DNA of 64,000 nt from Hymenobacter convexus (GTDB lineage: Bacteria > Bacteroidota > Bacteroidia > Cytophagales > Hymenobacteraceae), in assembly GCF_030580955.1 (NCBI RefSeq), contig NZ_JAUQON010000008.1, forward strand, positions 186,001 through 250,000. Direction: 5' to 3'. Shown here in pieces: positions 7,817 to 14,689 of the stretch (position 1 is its first letter; each line of letters begins with the position of its first letter). Below the pieces are notes generated by a model. That model had not been told where the DNA came from. It did no database searches and saw only the letters and a program-made list of their open reading frames with translations. A program made the translations under genes and the position numbers.

Positions 7817-10816
7817 ATGTCCACCGCAATTCACACCGAAAAGGCTTTCGAAGAAGCCCTGGAACATCATTTGCTGACTGCGGGCGGGTATACCGCCCTA
7901 GCTGCGGATACCTATGATAGGGCTACAGCGTTGTTCCCAGTTGAAGTACTACAGTTCCTGCAAGACACCCAGCCCCAAGCCTGGACCAAAACGGAGAAAG
8001 CCCACGGGGCGCAAGCTGCGGCAAAGTTGCTCCATAGACTTCATAAAGAGTTAGAGCTTCGGGGGCCGCTGGATGTTCTGCGCAACGGCATCACCGACTT
8101 CGGGGTGAAGTATAAGTTGGCCTACTTCAAACCAGAAACCGACCTGAACCCGGAAACTTTGCAACTATATGGGCTCAATCGGCTGGGCATTACGCGCCAG
8201 CTGTATTACAGCCTTCAGAACAAGAAATCATTGGATGTGGTGCTGAGCCTAAACGGCATCCCGCTGGCAACCCTGGAACTGAAGAATCACCTCACCGGCC
8301 AGACCGCCCACCACGCCCAGAACCAGTACAAAAATGACCGCGACGCTCAGGAATTGTTATTCCAATTTCGCCGCCGCACCTTGGTTCACTTTGCCGTTGA
8401 CCCGGATGAAGTATACATGACTACCCGATTGGCCGGGGCTCACACTCGCTTTCTGCCCTTCAACAAAGGCAACAACAACGGCGCGGGCAACCCCATCAAC
8501 CCGCATGGGTACCGCACGGCCTATCTCTGGGAAGATGTACTGAGCAAAACCACGTTTTTGGACATCGTAGGGCGGTTCCTGCACGTGCAAACCGAGAAGG
8601 TGAAAACCCTGGACGGTAAAATCCTGGAAAAGCATAGCCTCATTTTCCCGCGTTACCACCAATTGGATGCCGTGCGCCGCCTGGGCCGCCACGCCTACAA
8701 AAATGGCGCTGGGCATAACTATTTGATTCAGCATTCGGCTGGGAGCGGCAAGAGCAACAGCATTGCCTGGCTGGCCTACCGCCTGAGTTGCCTGCACGAT
8801 GCCGCAGCGAACCGGGTGTTCGATTCTGTAATTGTTATCACGGACCGCCGTGTCCTCGACCAACAATTGCAGGACACCATTTTCCAGTTTGAGCACAAAC
8901 AGGGCGTGGTGAAGAAGATTGAGAAGGACAGTACCCAATTAGCTGCTGCCCTTCAGGCCGGAACCAACATCATCATCACCACGCTTCAGAAATTCCCCTT
9001 CGTGGTGCAAAAAGTGGCGGGAATGCCCCAGCGCAAGTATGCTGTAATTGTTGACGAAGCCCACAGTTCGCAGAGTGGCGAAGGCGTGACCAAGATGAAG
9101 CAGGTGCTCACCGGCCGCACCCTGGAACAAGCCGCCGCCGAGGAAGCCGAGAGCCCCAGCGCCGAGGACTCCGCCGAGGACAACATCCGGCGCGTGATGG
9201 AAGCCCGTGGCAAGCAGGTCAACCTGAGCTTTTTCGCCTTCACGGCCACGCCCAAACCCAAAACCCTGCAAGTATTTGGCGAACCTACTGCCGATGGTAA
9301 ACACAAGCCGTTTCACTTGTATAGTATGCGGCAGGCCATTGAGGAACGGTTCATTCTGGATGTATTGCGCGGGTATACCACGTATGAAACCTATTACCGG
9401 GTCAGCAAAGCCATTGAGGACGACCCCGAGCTAAACAAAAAGAAGGCTGCCAGTGCCATTGGGCGCTTTGTGAGCCTGCACCCGCACAACCTGGCCCAGA
9501 AAACGGAAGTGATGGTGGAACACTTTCGGCAAGTGGTACGGCACAAGATTGGGGGCAAAGCCAAGGCAATGGTTGTAACGGGCTCACGGCTTCACGCTGT
9601 GCGCTACAAGCAGGAATTTGACCGCTACATCAAGCAAAAGGGCTACACCGATATGAAAACCCTGGTGGCCTTTTCGGGGAAAGTAGTAGACGACCACGGC
9701 TTAGAATACACCGAGCCCAAAATGAACGGGGGCATCAGTGAAAAGGCACTTCCGGAAGAGTTCGGCAGCGACGAATACCAGGTACTGATAGTGGCCGACA
9801 AGTACCAGACCGGATTTGACCAGCCCTTACTGCACACGATGTATGTCGATAAGAAGCTGAGCGGGGTAAAGGCCGTACAAACCCTCTCACGGCTTAATCG
9901 CACGAGCCCCGGCAAGGATGATACGTTCGTGCTGGACTTCGCCAACGACCTGGAAACAATTCTTGCATCTTTCCAGCCCTATTACGAAATAACGTACCTG
10001 AAGGAGAGCCCAGACCCGAATCTACTCTATGACCTTAAAGCTCGCCTGGAGCTACGGAACGTCATCTACACCGAAGAAGTCAATGCCTTTGCTCAAGTGT
10101 ACTTCAAATCATCCAGTTCGCTGACTCCAGCCGACCAAGGCAAGCTGAACGGCTATTTAGACCCCGCTGTGCAACGCTACAAGTATATTGTAGACGAAGA
10201 GACCAAAGACGATTTTAAGCACACCCTGAACAGTTTCGTGCGCCTTTATGCGTACCTCTCCCAGGTCATGCCCTTCACCGATGCCGACTTAGAAAAGCTG
10301 TTCGCTTACGGGCGCTTGCTGCTAACGAAGCTGCCACCCAGCCGCGATACAGATGTATTCGTGCTGAACGATGAAGTGGCCTTGGAATATTATCGGCTCC
10401 AAAAAGTGGGCACTACAGACATCACGCCGGAAAAAGACCAGACCGCCGAGCTAGACCCCACAACGGAAGCCGGTTTGCGCCGCGAGAAGGAAGAACGGGA
10501 ACGGCTTTCGGCCATTATTCACGTCCTGAACGAGCGGTTTGGGACGGAGTTCGATGACGCTGACAAACTGCTATTCGACCAGATTGAAAAAGACCTGGTA
10601 TCGAACGCGTTGCTCAGCAAGCAAGCGCAGTCCAACACTATTGAGAACTTCAAGTTCGGGTTCGATGACATGTACCGGCAGTTTCTGCTGGAACGCCGAG
10701 ACCAGAACGAAGAAATCTTCAACCGCCTGTTTGCCGATAAGGATTTCGGTGGAATGGTTCAGGAGTGGATGTTGAAGCGGGTTTATGAGACGCTGAGGAA
10801 ACCTAGTGCCAGCTAG
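7817..10816 (+). CDS. hsdR: Type I restriction-modification system, endonuclease subunit R
   Basis: 999 residues, the usual length for HsdR, the ATP-dependent translocase and nuclease of type I systems. The N-terminal PD-(D/E)xK nuclease site is visible as Asp in LDVVLSLNG (about 139) and ELK (about 154). The SF2 motor follows: Walker A HSAGSGKSN near 306, DEAH box VIVDEAHSS near 412, motif III AFTATPK near 475, and the arginine-finger region QTLSRLNRTSPGKDD near 690. The C-terminal helical domain that docks to HsdM is present. All key residues are intact, so the restriction system appears functional. It is the last gene of the hsdM-S-R operon and converges on the TIR gene. Confidence 0.95.
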   Translation: MSTAIHTEKAFEEALEHHLLTAGGYTALAADTYDRATALFPVEVLQFLQDTQPQAWTKTEKAHGAQAAAKLLHRLHKELELRGPLDVLRNGITDFGVKYKLAYFKPETDLNPETLQLYGLNRLGITRQLYYSLQNKKSLDVVLSLNGIPLATLELKNHLTGQTAHHAQNQYKNDRDAQELLFQFRRRTLVHFAVDPDEVYMTTRLAGAHTRFLPFNKGNNNGAGNPINPHGYRTAYLWEDVLSKTTFLDIVGRFLHVQTEKVKTLDGKILEKHSLIFPRYHQLDAVRRLGRHAYKNGAGHNYLIQHSAGSGKSNSIAWLAYRLSCLHDAAANRVFDSVIVITDRRVLDQQLQDTIFQFEHKQGVVKKIEKDSTQLAAALQAGTNIIITTLQKFPFVVQKVAGMPQRKYAVIVDEAHSSQSGEGVTKMKQVLTGRTLEQAAAEEAESPSAEDSAEDNIRRVMEARGKQVNLSFFAFTATPKPKTLQVFGEPTADGKHKPFHLYSMRQAIEERFILDVLRGYTTYETYYRVSKAIEDDPELNKKKAASAIGRFVSLHPHNLAQKTEVMVEHFRQVVRHKIGGKAKAMVVTGSRLHAVRYKQEFDRYIKQKGYTDMKTLVAFSGKVVDDHGLEYTEPKMNGGISEKALPEEFGSDEYQVLIVADKYQTGFDQPLLHTMYVDKKLSGVKAVQTLSRLNRTSPGKDDTFVLDFANDLETILASFQPYYEITYLKESPDPNLLYDLKARLELRNVIYTEEVNAFAQVYFKSSSSLTPADQGKLNGYLDPAVQRYKYIVDEETKDDFKHTLNSFVRLYAYLSQVMPFTDADLEKLFAYGRLLLTKLPPSRDTDVFVLNDEVALEYYRLQKVGTTDITPEKDQTAELDPTTEAGLRREKEERERLSAIIHVLNERFGTEFDDADKLLFDQIEKDLVSNALLSKQAQSNTIENFKFGFDDMYRQFLLERRDQNEEIFNRLFADKDFGGMVQEWMLKRVYETLRKPSAS

Positions 10817-10872
10817 AATACTCAGTATCTCATGCGCATGCGGGCTCCCAATGAACTGTCGAAATAGTTTGG

Positions 10873-11664
10873 CTAACTGTTGCGAATCACCTCGCATATT
10901 TCCTTGGCAATTTCTTCAACAGTATGGGTTGAAGTGCTTCGAGCAACCTTATCAGCTAAGGACGGGCTGTTGTCCATGACCTCTTTTTTGGTAATGTTAT
11001 GCCAGATAGGTAGCAAAACCTGTTCACCTGAAACGGCACGGGTGACTAGACCGTCTAGCTCATAATTCGTCCAGCCTTTGCTGAAGAACGAACGAGACAG
11101 CACGATAACGCCAAACTTGCTATTGGCAAGTCCCCTGTCAATTTTCCGTCTGAGGCTGTCGCCAATCTTCAGTTCAAAGTCGTCATACCAAACCCGGAGC
11201 CCCGATGCCCGCAGTGCTACAGCCAAGTCTGTAACTACCTCAGCTTTGTCTTCTGAAGCGTGAGAAATGAATACATCATATTCCCGAATATCTTCCTCAA
11301 TTGCAGGCGGAGCCCCGAAACCACGGGGTTCAGGCCGGGGCTGCTGAACAAGCGAAGGAACGGAAGCGAGAGGCGCTTCCTGGGCAACGGGAAGTGCTCT
11401 CGGCAACTGCCGAATTGATGACTGTGTTGAGCCTTGAAGCCCTGCCATATCAACCGTAATGTGCCAGTGACCGGAACTAGGAACTTGTAACCTGTATGGA
11501 GAACGGGTAACAAGGCCACCTTGGTAGCGGTGGCTTCGCCCATTACGGTAACTCTGCAAGTTTGAACTGTCCATGAGACGGACGTTTGCTGCACTTCCTT
11601 TGAGAGTTACCTCTATGATATCCCCGGTTGACTTCTGGCCTAGGTCGTAATGAGTGAAGTTCAT
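10873..11664 (-). CDS. DUF1883 and TIR domain protein (putative immune effector)
   Basis: 263 residues in two parts. Residues 1-90 match the DUF1883 pattern (FTHYDLG, GSAANVRLMD, SPYRLQVPSSGHWHI). After a Pro/Gln-rich linker, residues 129-255 form a TIR domain: YDVFISHASEDK, VWYDDFEL (159-165), and WTNYELDGL, where Glu202 is at the position of the catalytic glutamate of NAD-cleaving TIR domains. Bacterial TIR proteins commonly act as NADase effectors of anti-phage systems, and DUF1883 may be the sensor or partner-binding part; both statements are inference. It faces the hsdR operon tail to tail and has its own promoter (11696-11727), so it is a separate cargo unit. Confidence 0.88.
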   Translation of the reverse strand: MNFTHYDLGQKSTGDIIEVTLKGSAANVRLMDSSNLQSYRNGRSHRYQGGLVTRSPYRLQVPSSGHWHITVDMAGLQGSTQSSIRQLPRALPVAQEAPLASVPSLVQQPRPEPRGFGAPPAIEEDIREYDVFISHASEDKAEVVTDLAVALRASGLRVWYDDFELKIGDSLRRKIDRGLANSKFGVIVLSRSFFSKGWTNYELDGLVTRAVSGEQVLLPIWHNITKKEVMDNSPSLADKVARSTSTHTVEEIAKEICEVIRNS

Positions 11665-11695
11665 GGTTGCTAATTTGGTTATACATCCGTACTAC

Positions 11696-11727
11696 CAAAC
11701 TTAGCAATAAAACTTGAGTAAATCAAA
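11696..11727 (-). promoter_or_regulatory. Bacteroidota-type promoter of the TIR gene
   Basis: Reading on the minus strand: TTTG (11727-11724), a 20-bp spacer, then TAAGTTTG (11703-11696), a full match to the -33 TTTG and -7 TAnnTTTG consensus. Transcription would start around 11690, about 25 bases before the ATG at 11664. It is the best-formed promoter I noticed in the window. Confidence 0.65.
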
Positions 11728-11944
11728 CTGAAAAGGGCTCACTTCACCAGCGGTCTGGCGTGGAATATAATCCAGCCCTTATAGGTACCATAACTCCACT
11801 TTATGATACTTATCGGTACTTTTTATTAAGTTATCGCGTCATTAACCATTGTGTCCTTAGCGGTAGACTCATGCCCAAAATGGCTTTACGACACGTTGAA
11901 CGATGAAATGCTTGATTATTACGCGCCGAATAGCTCAAGAAAGG
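11728..11944. other. Intergenic AT-rich DNA, no supported gene
   Basis: Part of the 393-bp gap between the TIR gene and the polymerase-like gene. It contains only a 73-codon GTG-initiated frame (11851-12072) that runs into the terminator of the next gene and has no recognisable sequence, so it is not called. I see no RNA gene here. Confidence 0.5.
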
Positions 11945-11962
11945 TGCATAAGTCCCAAATTA

Positions 11963-12006
11963 CCCCCCTGGGCCCCCTGTATCCTGATATCTCCCCCTGT
12001 CCCCCT
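11963..12006 (-). repeat. Four G5-6 tracts (CAGGGGG repeats), potential G-quadruplex
   Basis: On the plus strand CCCCCTG or CCCCCTA starts at 11964, 11973, 11993 and 12001. On the minus strand this gives four runs of five or six G within 43 bases, enough for an intramolecular G-quadruplex. The surrounding DNA is AT-rich, so the tracts stand out. They lie just beyond the terminator of the polymerase-like gene. The role is unknown: a structure-forming element, iteron-like binding sites or a replication element are possibilities. Confidence 0.5.
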
Positions 12007-12035
12007 AAGCCAGTGTTTGTGATGGGTTCAGGCGT

Positions 12036-12067
12036 AAAAAATTTCCGGGTTTTTTCATCAGGAAATT
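12036..12067 (-). terminator. Terminator of the polymerase-like gene
   Basis: On the minus strand AATTTCC (12067-12061) pairs with GGAAATT (12046-12040) and is followed by a run of six T (12041-12036). The stem begins inside the last codons of the gene. Confidence 0.5.
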
Positions 12068-13563
12068 GCTAGAATAATATCGCTGCATTTTTGCTGCATA
12101 TCTTCCCCGAGAGGCATTAGAAGAAAATCATCGCCGCCCAGAACAAGTTTTATGGCACAGGGAGTAGCCTTATGCTTCAGTGTAGCCAAGTATTTCATAT
12201 CTCTCATCACTTGCTCAACAAGAGCCCGAACCTGCGCTACCTGTGATTGTGGAACCAAAAAGCTATCATGCTTTGAGAAGGCTACAAACCCTGCATTTTT
12301 GATTGCTGGGTACACGTTTTCAATCATCACATGGGCTTCCCAACGCTGTAGATAGATGGCGAGGTTGAAATCCGGCAACTGTTTAACTGTTTCGAGCCAT
12401 GCAGCTACTGCTGGGAAATCCGCTTTGATTTGCTTCCACGCTTTAGAGGTTTTGTTTACACCGCCGAACACCACTCGAAACATTTCAGTCTTAGCTACAG
12501 CCCGACTAATCCCTAACATTCTGGCTACTTCGCTATAGATGGTCTCACCCTGGCAATGGCTAATGAAACTCTTGGTTGTTCCAGTGTCCAAGTTCAACGG
12601 TGGAAACATGATTCCTTCCCCGAGAACATCCCCATGTAACATCACGTGTGCCAGCGCGGCCATTTGTGAGTTTGCGATATCAATTTCAACCAAGGGTTCT
12701 CCATTGCAGGTAACTGTAGACAATAACTGCTTTGGGAACTCTGTAATATTAGTATGAATGCGGCTGTTAGATTCAACCCTTTTAACAAAGAACTGGCGGC
12801 CAACAACTGAATGAATCGCTCGATTCCAATAGTTACGGATTCGTTTCCGCTTCCTCTCCAGAAATGCGGTTTCCGTGTCAATTACAAATCCATTGCCCTG
12901 CCGGAATAGGTTCTTGCCTCTGTTCTCTTCTTTTACAAGTACCTGGTCGATTAACTGTGGTATTGAATACTTATAACGGTTGGGGGAGAGCCCAAACCGT
13001 ACATTATCACTGTAACTGTTAAGTGCATATTCGGGGCTCAGGCGAGTTACTTTCCAATCACTGGCCAGTAGGCATTCTAAATGCATCTGGATGTACTCCT
13101 GGGCCTCTTTCATATCGACCTGAAGCATGTTCAAGTCTGCACGTGTCCACGATGTCATGGGCTCGGTTAGATTTGTTGCCCGGAATCGTTCTGTATTAAC
13201 GCTGAACTTAACTTCTGCCTCTGTCTCGCTTATCAAATCCGGGTTAACGCGATAGGCTTTTGCAACACTGGCAGCAGTGGAATACTGCTGGCCTTTGCTA
13301 TTGGTGTAGGTTTCAACTATACCGGCTGCTTTCAGGGCCGCGAAAGGGACCTGGTAGTTATGGCTGATTTCCCGGAAGTATGCAGCTGAAATAGTCTTGA
13401 ACTCTTCAAGGGTTAGATGCTCGCGTCTGCTCAGGCGGATTATTGCCGCCACGATTTGGATTGCTGTAGCCTTTGGTGTTCCTTTTAACTGTAATGCATC
13501 AATGGCAGCAATGAGGGCGGTAGGTAAGAATTCTGTTTGGGTCTTTTTTATCGACATGCGCAA
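12058..13563 (-). CDS. Divergent family-A-polymerase-like protein of unknown role
   Basis: 501 residues; residues 1-280 are mostly helical with no recognised domain. The C-terminal 200 residues carry the palm motifs of family A DNA/T7-like RNA polymerases in order: motif A EIDIANSQMAALAH (Asp295 with Ala305-His306), motif B RAVAKTEMFRVVFGG (Arg354, Lys358, Phe362, Phe366, Gly367, the RxxxKxxxFxxx[YF]G spacing), LQRWEA (Gln406), and motif C KHDSF (His432-Asp433-Ser434). No 3'-5' exonuclease domain is evident. Gln300 replaces the steric-gate Glu of DNA polymerases, and HDS rather than HDE is the form seen in T7-like RNA polymerase. Nucleotide polymerisation is inferred from motifs only. Alternatives are an element-specific replication polymerase or a defence polymerase. 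Confidence 0.65.
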   Translation of the reverse strand: MRMSIKKTQTEFLPTALIAAIDALQLKGTPKATAIQIVAAIIRLSRREHLTLEEFKTISAAYFREISHNYQVPFAALKAAGIVETYTNSKGQQYSTAASVAKAYRVNPDLISETEAEVKFSVNTERFRATNLTEPMTSWTRADLNMLQVDMKEAQEYIQMHLECLLASDWKVTRLSPEYALNSYSDNVRFGLSPNRYKYSIPQLIDQVLVKEENRGKNLFRQGNGFVIDTETAFLERKRKRIRNYWNRAIHSVVGRQFFVKRVESNSRIHTNITEFPKQLLSTVTCNGEPLVEIDIANSQMAALAHVMLHGDVLGEGIMFPPLNLDTGTTKSFISHCQGETIYSEVARMLGISRAVAKTEMFRVVFGGVNKTSKAWKQIKADFPAVAAWLETVKQLPDFNLAIYLQRWEAHVMIENVYPAIKNAGFVAFSKHDSFLVPQSQVAQVRALVEQVMRDMKYLATLKHKATPCAIKLVLGGDDFLLMPLGEDMQQKCSDIILAIS

Positions 13564-14054
13564 CGTTTGGCATTTTCATTATTTGGTTAGGTCAGAAGGA
13601 AAATCATCTGGAGCATGAGTTTATGCAGGAACCAGGGGAGAGCCACGCTCTCACTCCCAAAGTTACGAAGACAGTAATGCCATCGACCAGAACGAATCCT
13701 GACCCAGCCAAACATCCCACCTTTATTCCAAACTCGAAAATAAATCTTACCCCGTCAGGTTCGACAAAGCTCAAAGTAGTGTATTGAAGTTTCTGATAAT
13801 CAGAGTATAATATAGTATTAGCAACAATAAGGTCTTCCTTGTCTGCTGGTTTGTCATTGAGCCCGTGCTCTCACGCTTATTAGCATTAATGAGAGGGTAT
13901 GCTAAAGACTAGGATACCAGGGTTGGGTTAGGCTCAGCGAGCGAAACCGCATGTAAGCACCCGCGTTAGCCATCGATGCGCAATATGGAGTCATTCGGGT
14001 CATCCTAGCTACCCACATCTTATCGGCGAAATAACACGAAAAAGCTCCGCGTGA
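13564..14054. other. 490-bp non-coding stretch with several inverted repeats
   Basis: No supported gene on either strand. It contains GAGAGC-CAC-GCTCTC near 13643, a perfect 13-bp palindrome TCTGATAATCAGA (13792-13804), TTAGCAT/ATGCTAA around 12 bases (13880-13886 and 13899-13905), and CTAGGAT (13909-13915) pairing with ATCCTAG (14002-14008) around an 86-base GC-richer segment containing CATCGATG. This density of structure suggests regulatory DNA, a structured RNA or a replication/transfer origin; I cannot tell which. Confidence 0.5.
13909..14008. ncRNA. Candidate structured RNA or origin-like element
   Basis: A 100-bp segment closed by CTAGGAT/ATCCTAG, GC-richer than its AT-rich surroundings and with no reading frame. 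Internal complementarity is modest. It is called only as a candidate: it could be a small RNA, part of the leader of the polymerase-like gene, or a DNA structure. Confidence 0.25.
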
Positions 14055-14507
14055 TTAAGGCACATCTGATGCCCGGATTCTGAGCAAGGGTTTGCCTTTC
14101 CCTTTGTTGATGTCAGTTGCGGGAAGGATACCAGCGTGAATCATGGCGTACACTTTCGCTTTCGTTACATTCAGCTTTGTTGCCACCTGTGAAGCGGAAA
14201 GCATAGCCTCACCTTGCGGACCCGTGGCTTTGCGGGTTTCTTCGCGCTGGTGCTGCGCGTCGGCGCTTTCCCGGTGTTGCCAGTCAGTATCCATTACAAA
14301 TCCCGCCACGGTCACACTGATGATGCTGAAGGTGTCTGCAAGTTGCTGAAGCTGCTGACGTGCCACGGCGAAGCTGAGCCCCGTATAAAACGAAGCCAAC
14401 ACGGGAGCCAATTCAGCAGGGGATAACTTGCCGACGTGGTGTAAAAGCTCTTTGATGCGCTGATGCTGGATAGGTAACATTGCGAGTATACTATCACGGC
14501 AAGGCAA
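14055..14507 (-). CDS. Helix-turn-helix DNA-binding protein (excisionase-type)
   Basis: 150 residues. The C-terminal 50, starting LSASQVATKLNVTKAKVYAM and ending LLRIRASDV, form a winged HTH of the HTH_17/excisionase class. The N-terminal 95 residues are helical and Gln-rich with a possible coiled coil and no recognised domain. It lies 168 bp inside the right boundary of the island and reads leftward. It may be a regulator or the true recombination directionality factor; the small protein at 3233 is the competing candidate. A second start nine codons in is possible. Confidence 0.7.
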   Translation of the reverse strand: MPCRDSILAMLPIQHQRIKELLHHVGKLSPAELAPVLASFYTGLSFAVARQQLQQLADTFSIISVTVAGFVMDTDWQHRESADAQHQREETRKATGPQGEAMLSASQVATKLNVTKAKVYAMIHAGILPATDINKGKGKPLLRIRASDVP

Positions 14508-14613
14508 AACTTACCCACGGGCCCAGGCATCATTTTGAGACGCTAGCCGTATCCGTAACCATACCTTTATAAACCGGTTTGATAGTCCACAAAGTGGAGC
14601 ATACAGGTCCGAA

Positions 14614-14632
14614 ACTGACTGTAAACTGACTG
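14614..14632 (+). repeat. Putative integrase arm-type sites, right end
   Basis: ACTGACTG occurs at 14614-14621 and 14625-14632, an 11-bp step, the same octamer and step as the left-end pair at 1872-1890. It lies 44 bp from the right core repeat. Presence of the same pair at both ends, and no similar pair noticed elsewhere, supports a role in recombination. Confidence 0.5.
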
Positions 14633-14675
14633 ATTGGGGCAAAATATGCTCCCATTGCCTGAAAATAGGGATTAT

Positions 14676-14689
14676 ATGATTGAAGTATC
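14676..14689 (+). repeat. attR core (14-bp direct repeat, right copy), inside mlaF
   Basis: ATGATTGAAGTATC, encoding Met-Ile-Glu-Val and the first two bases of the Ser codon, the native start of mlaF. Because the repeat reconstitutes the start codon, integration leaves the MlaF protein unchanged but replaces everything upstream of it. Confidence 0.8.

Larger units (their letters stand above)
1739..14689. mobile_element. Integrative defence island inserted between mlaE and mlaF
   Basis: Bounded by a perfect 14-bp direct repeat, ATGATTGAAGTATC, at 1739-1752 and 14676-14689, giving an insertion of 12,937 bp. Just inside the left end lie a tyrosine integrase and an excisionase-like HTH gene; a second HTH gene lies near the right end. 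Cargo is a type I restriction-modification system, a TIR-domain protein, a Cys/His protein and a polymerase-like protein. Parts (3491-4606, hsdS, 11665-14054) are clearly more AT-rich than the flanking chromosome. No conjugation, relaxase, capsid or transposase genes are seen, so the element is probably a site-specific genomic island dependent on other means of transfer. Confidence 0.85.

Noticed and set aside
11851..12072. 73-codon GTG-initiated frame
   Set aside because: Runs through the G-tract region and into the terminator of the polymerase-like gene; no resemblance to any protein.
12058..13563. Reverse transcriptase or retron with RNA at 13909-14008
   Set aside because: No YxDD motif; the three motifs follow the family A polymerase order instead. 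A retron is therefore not supported.
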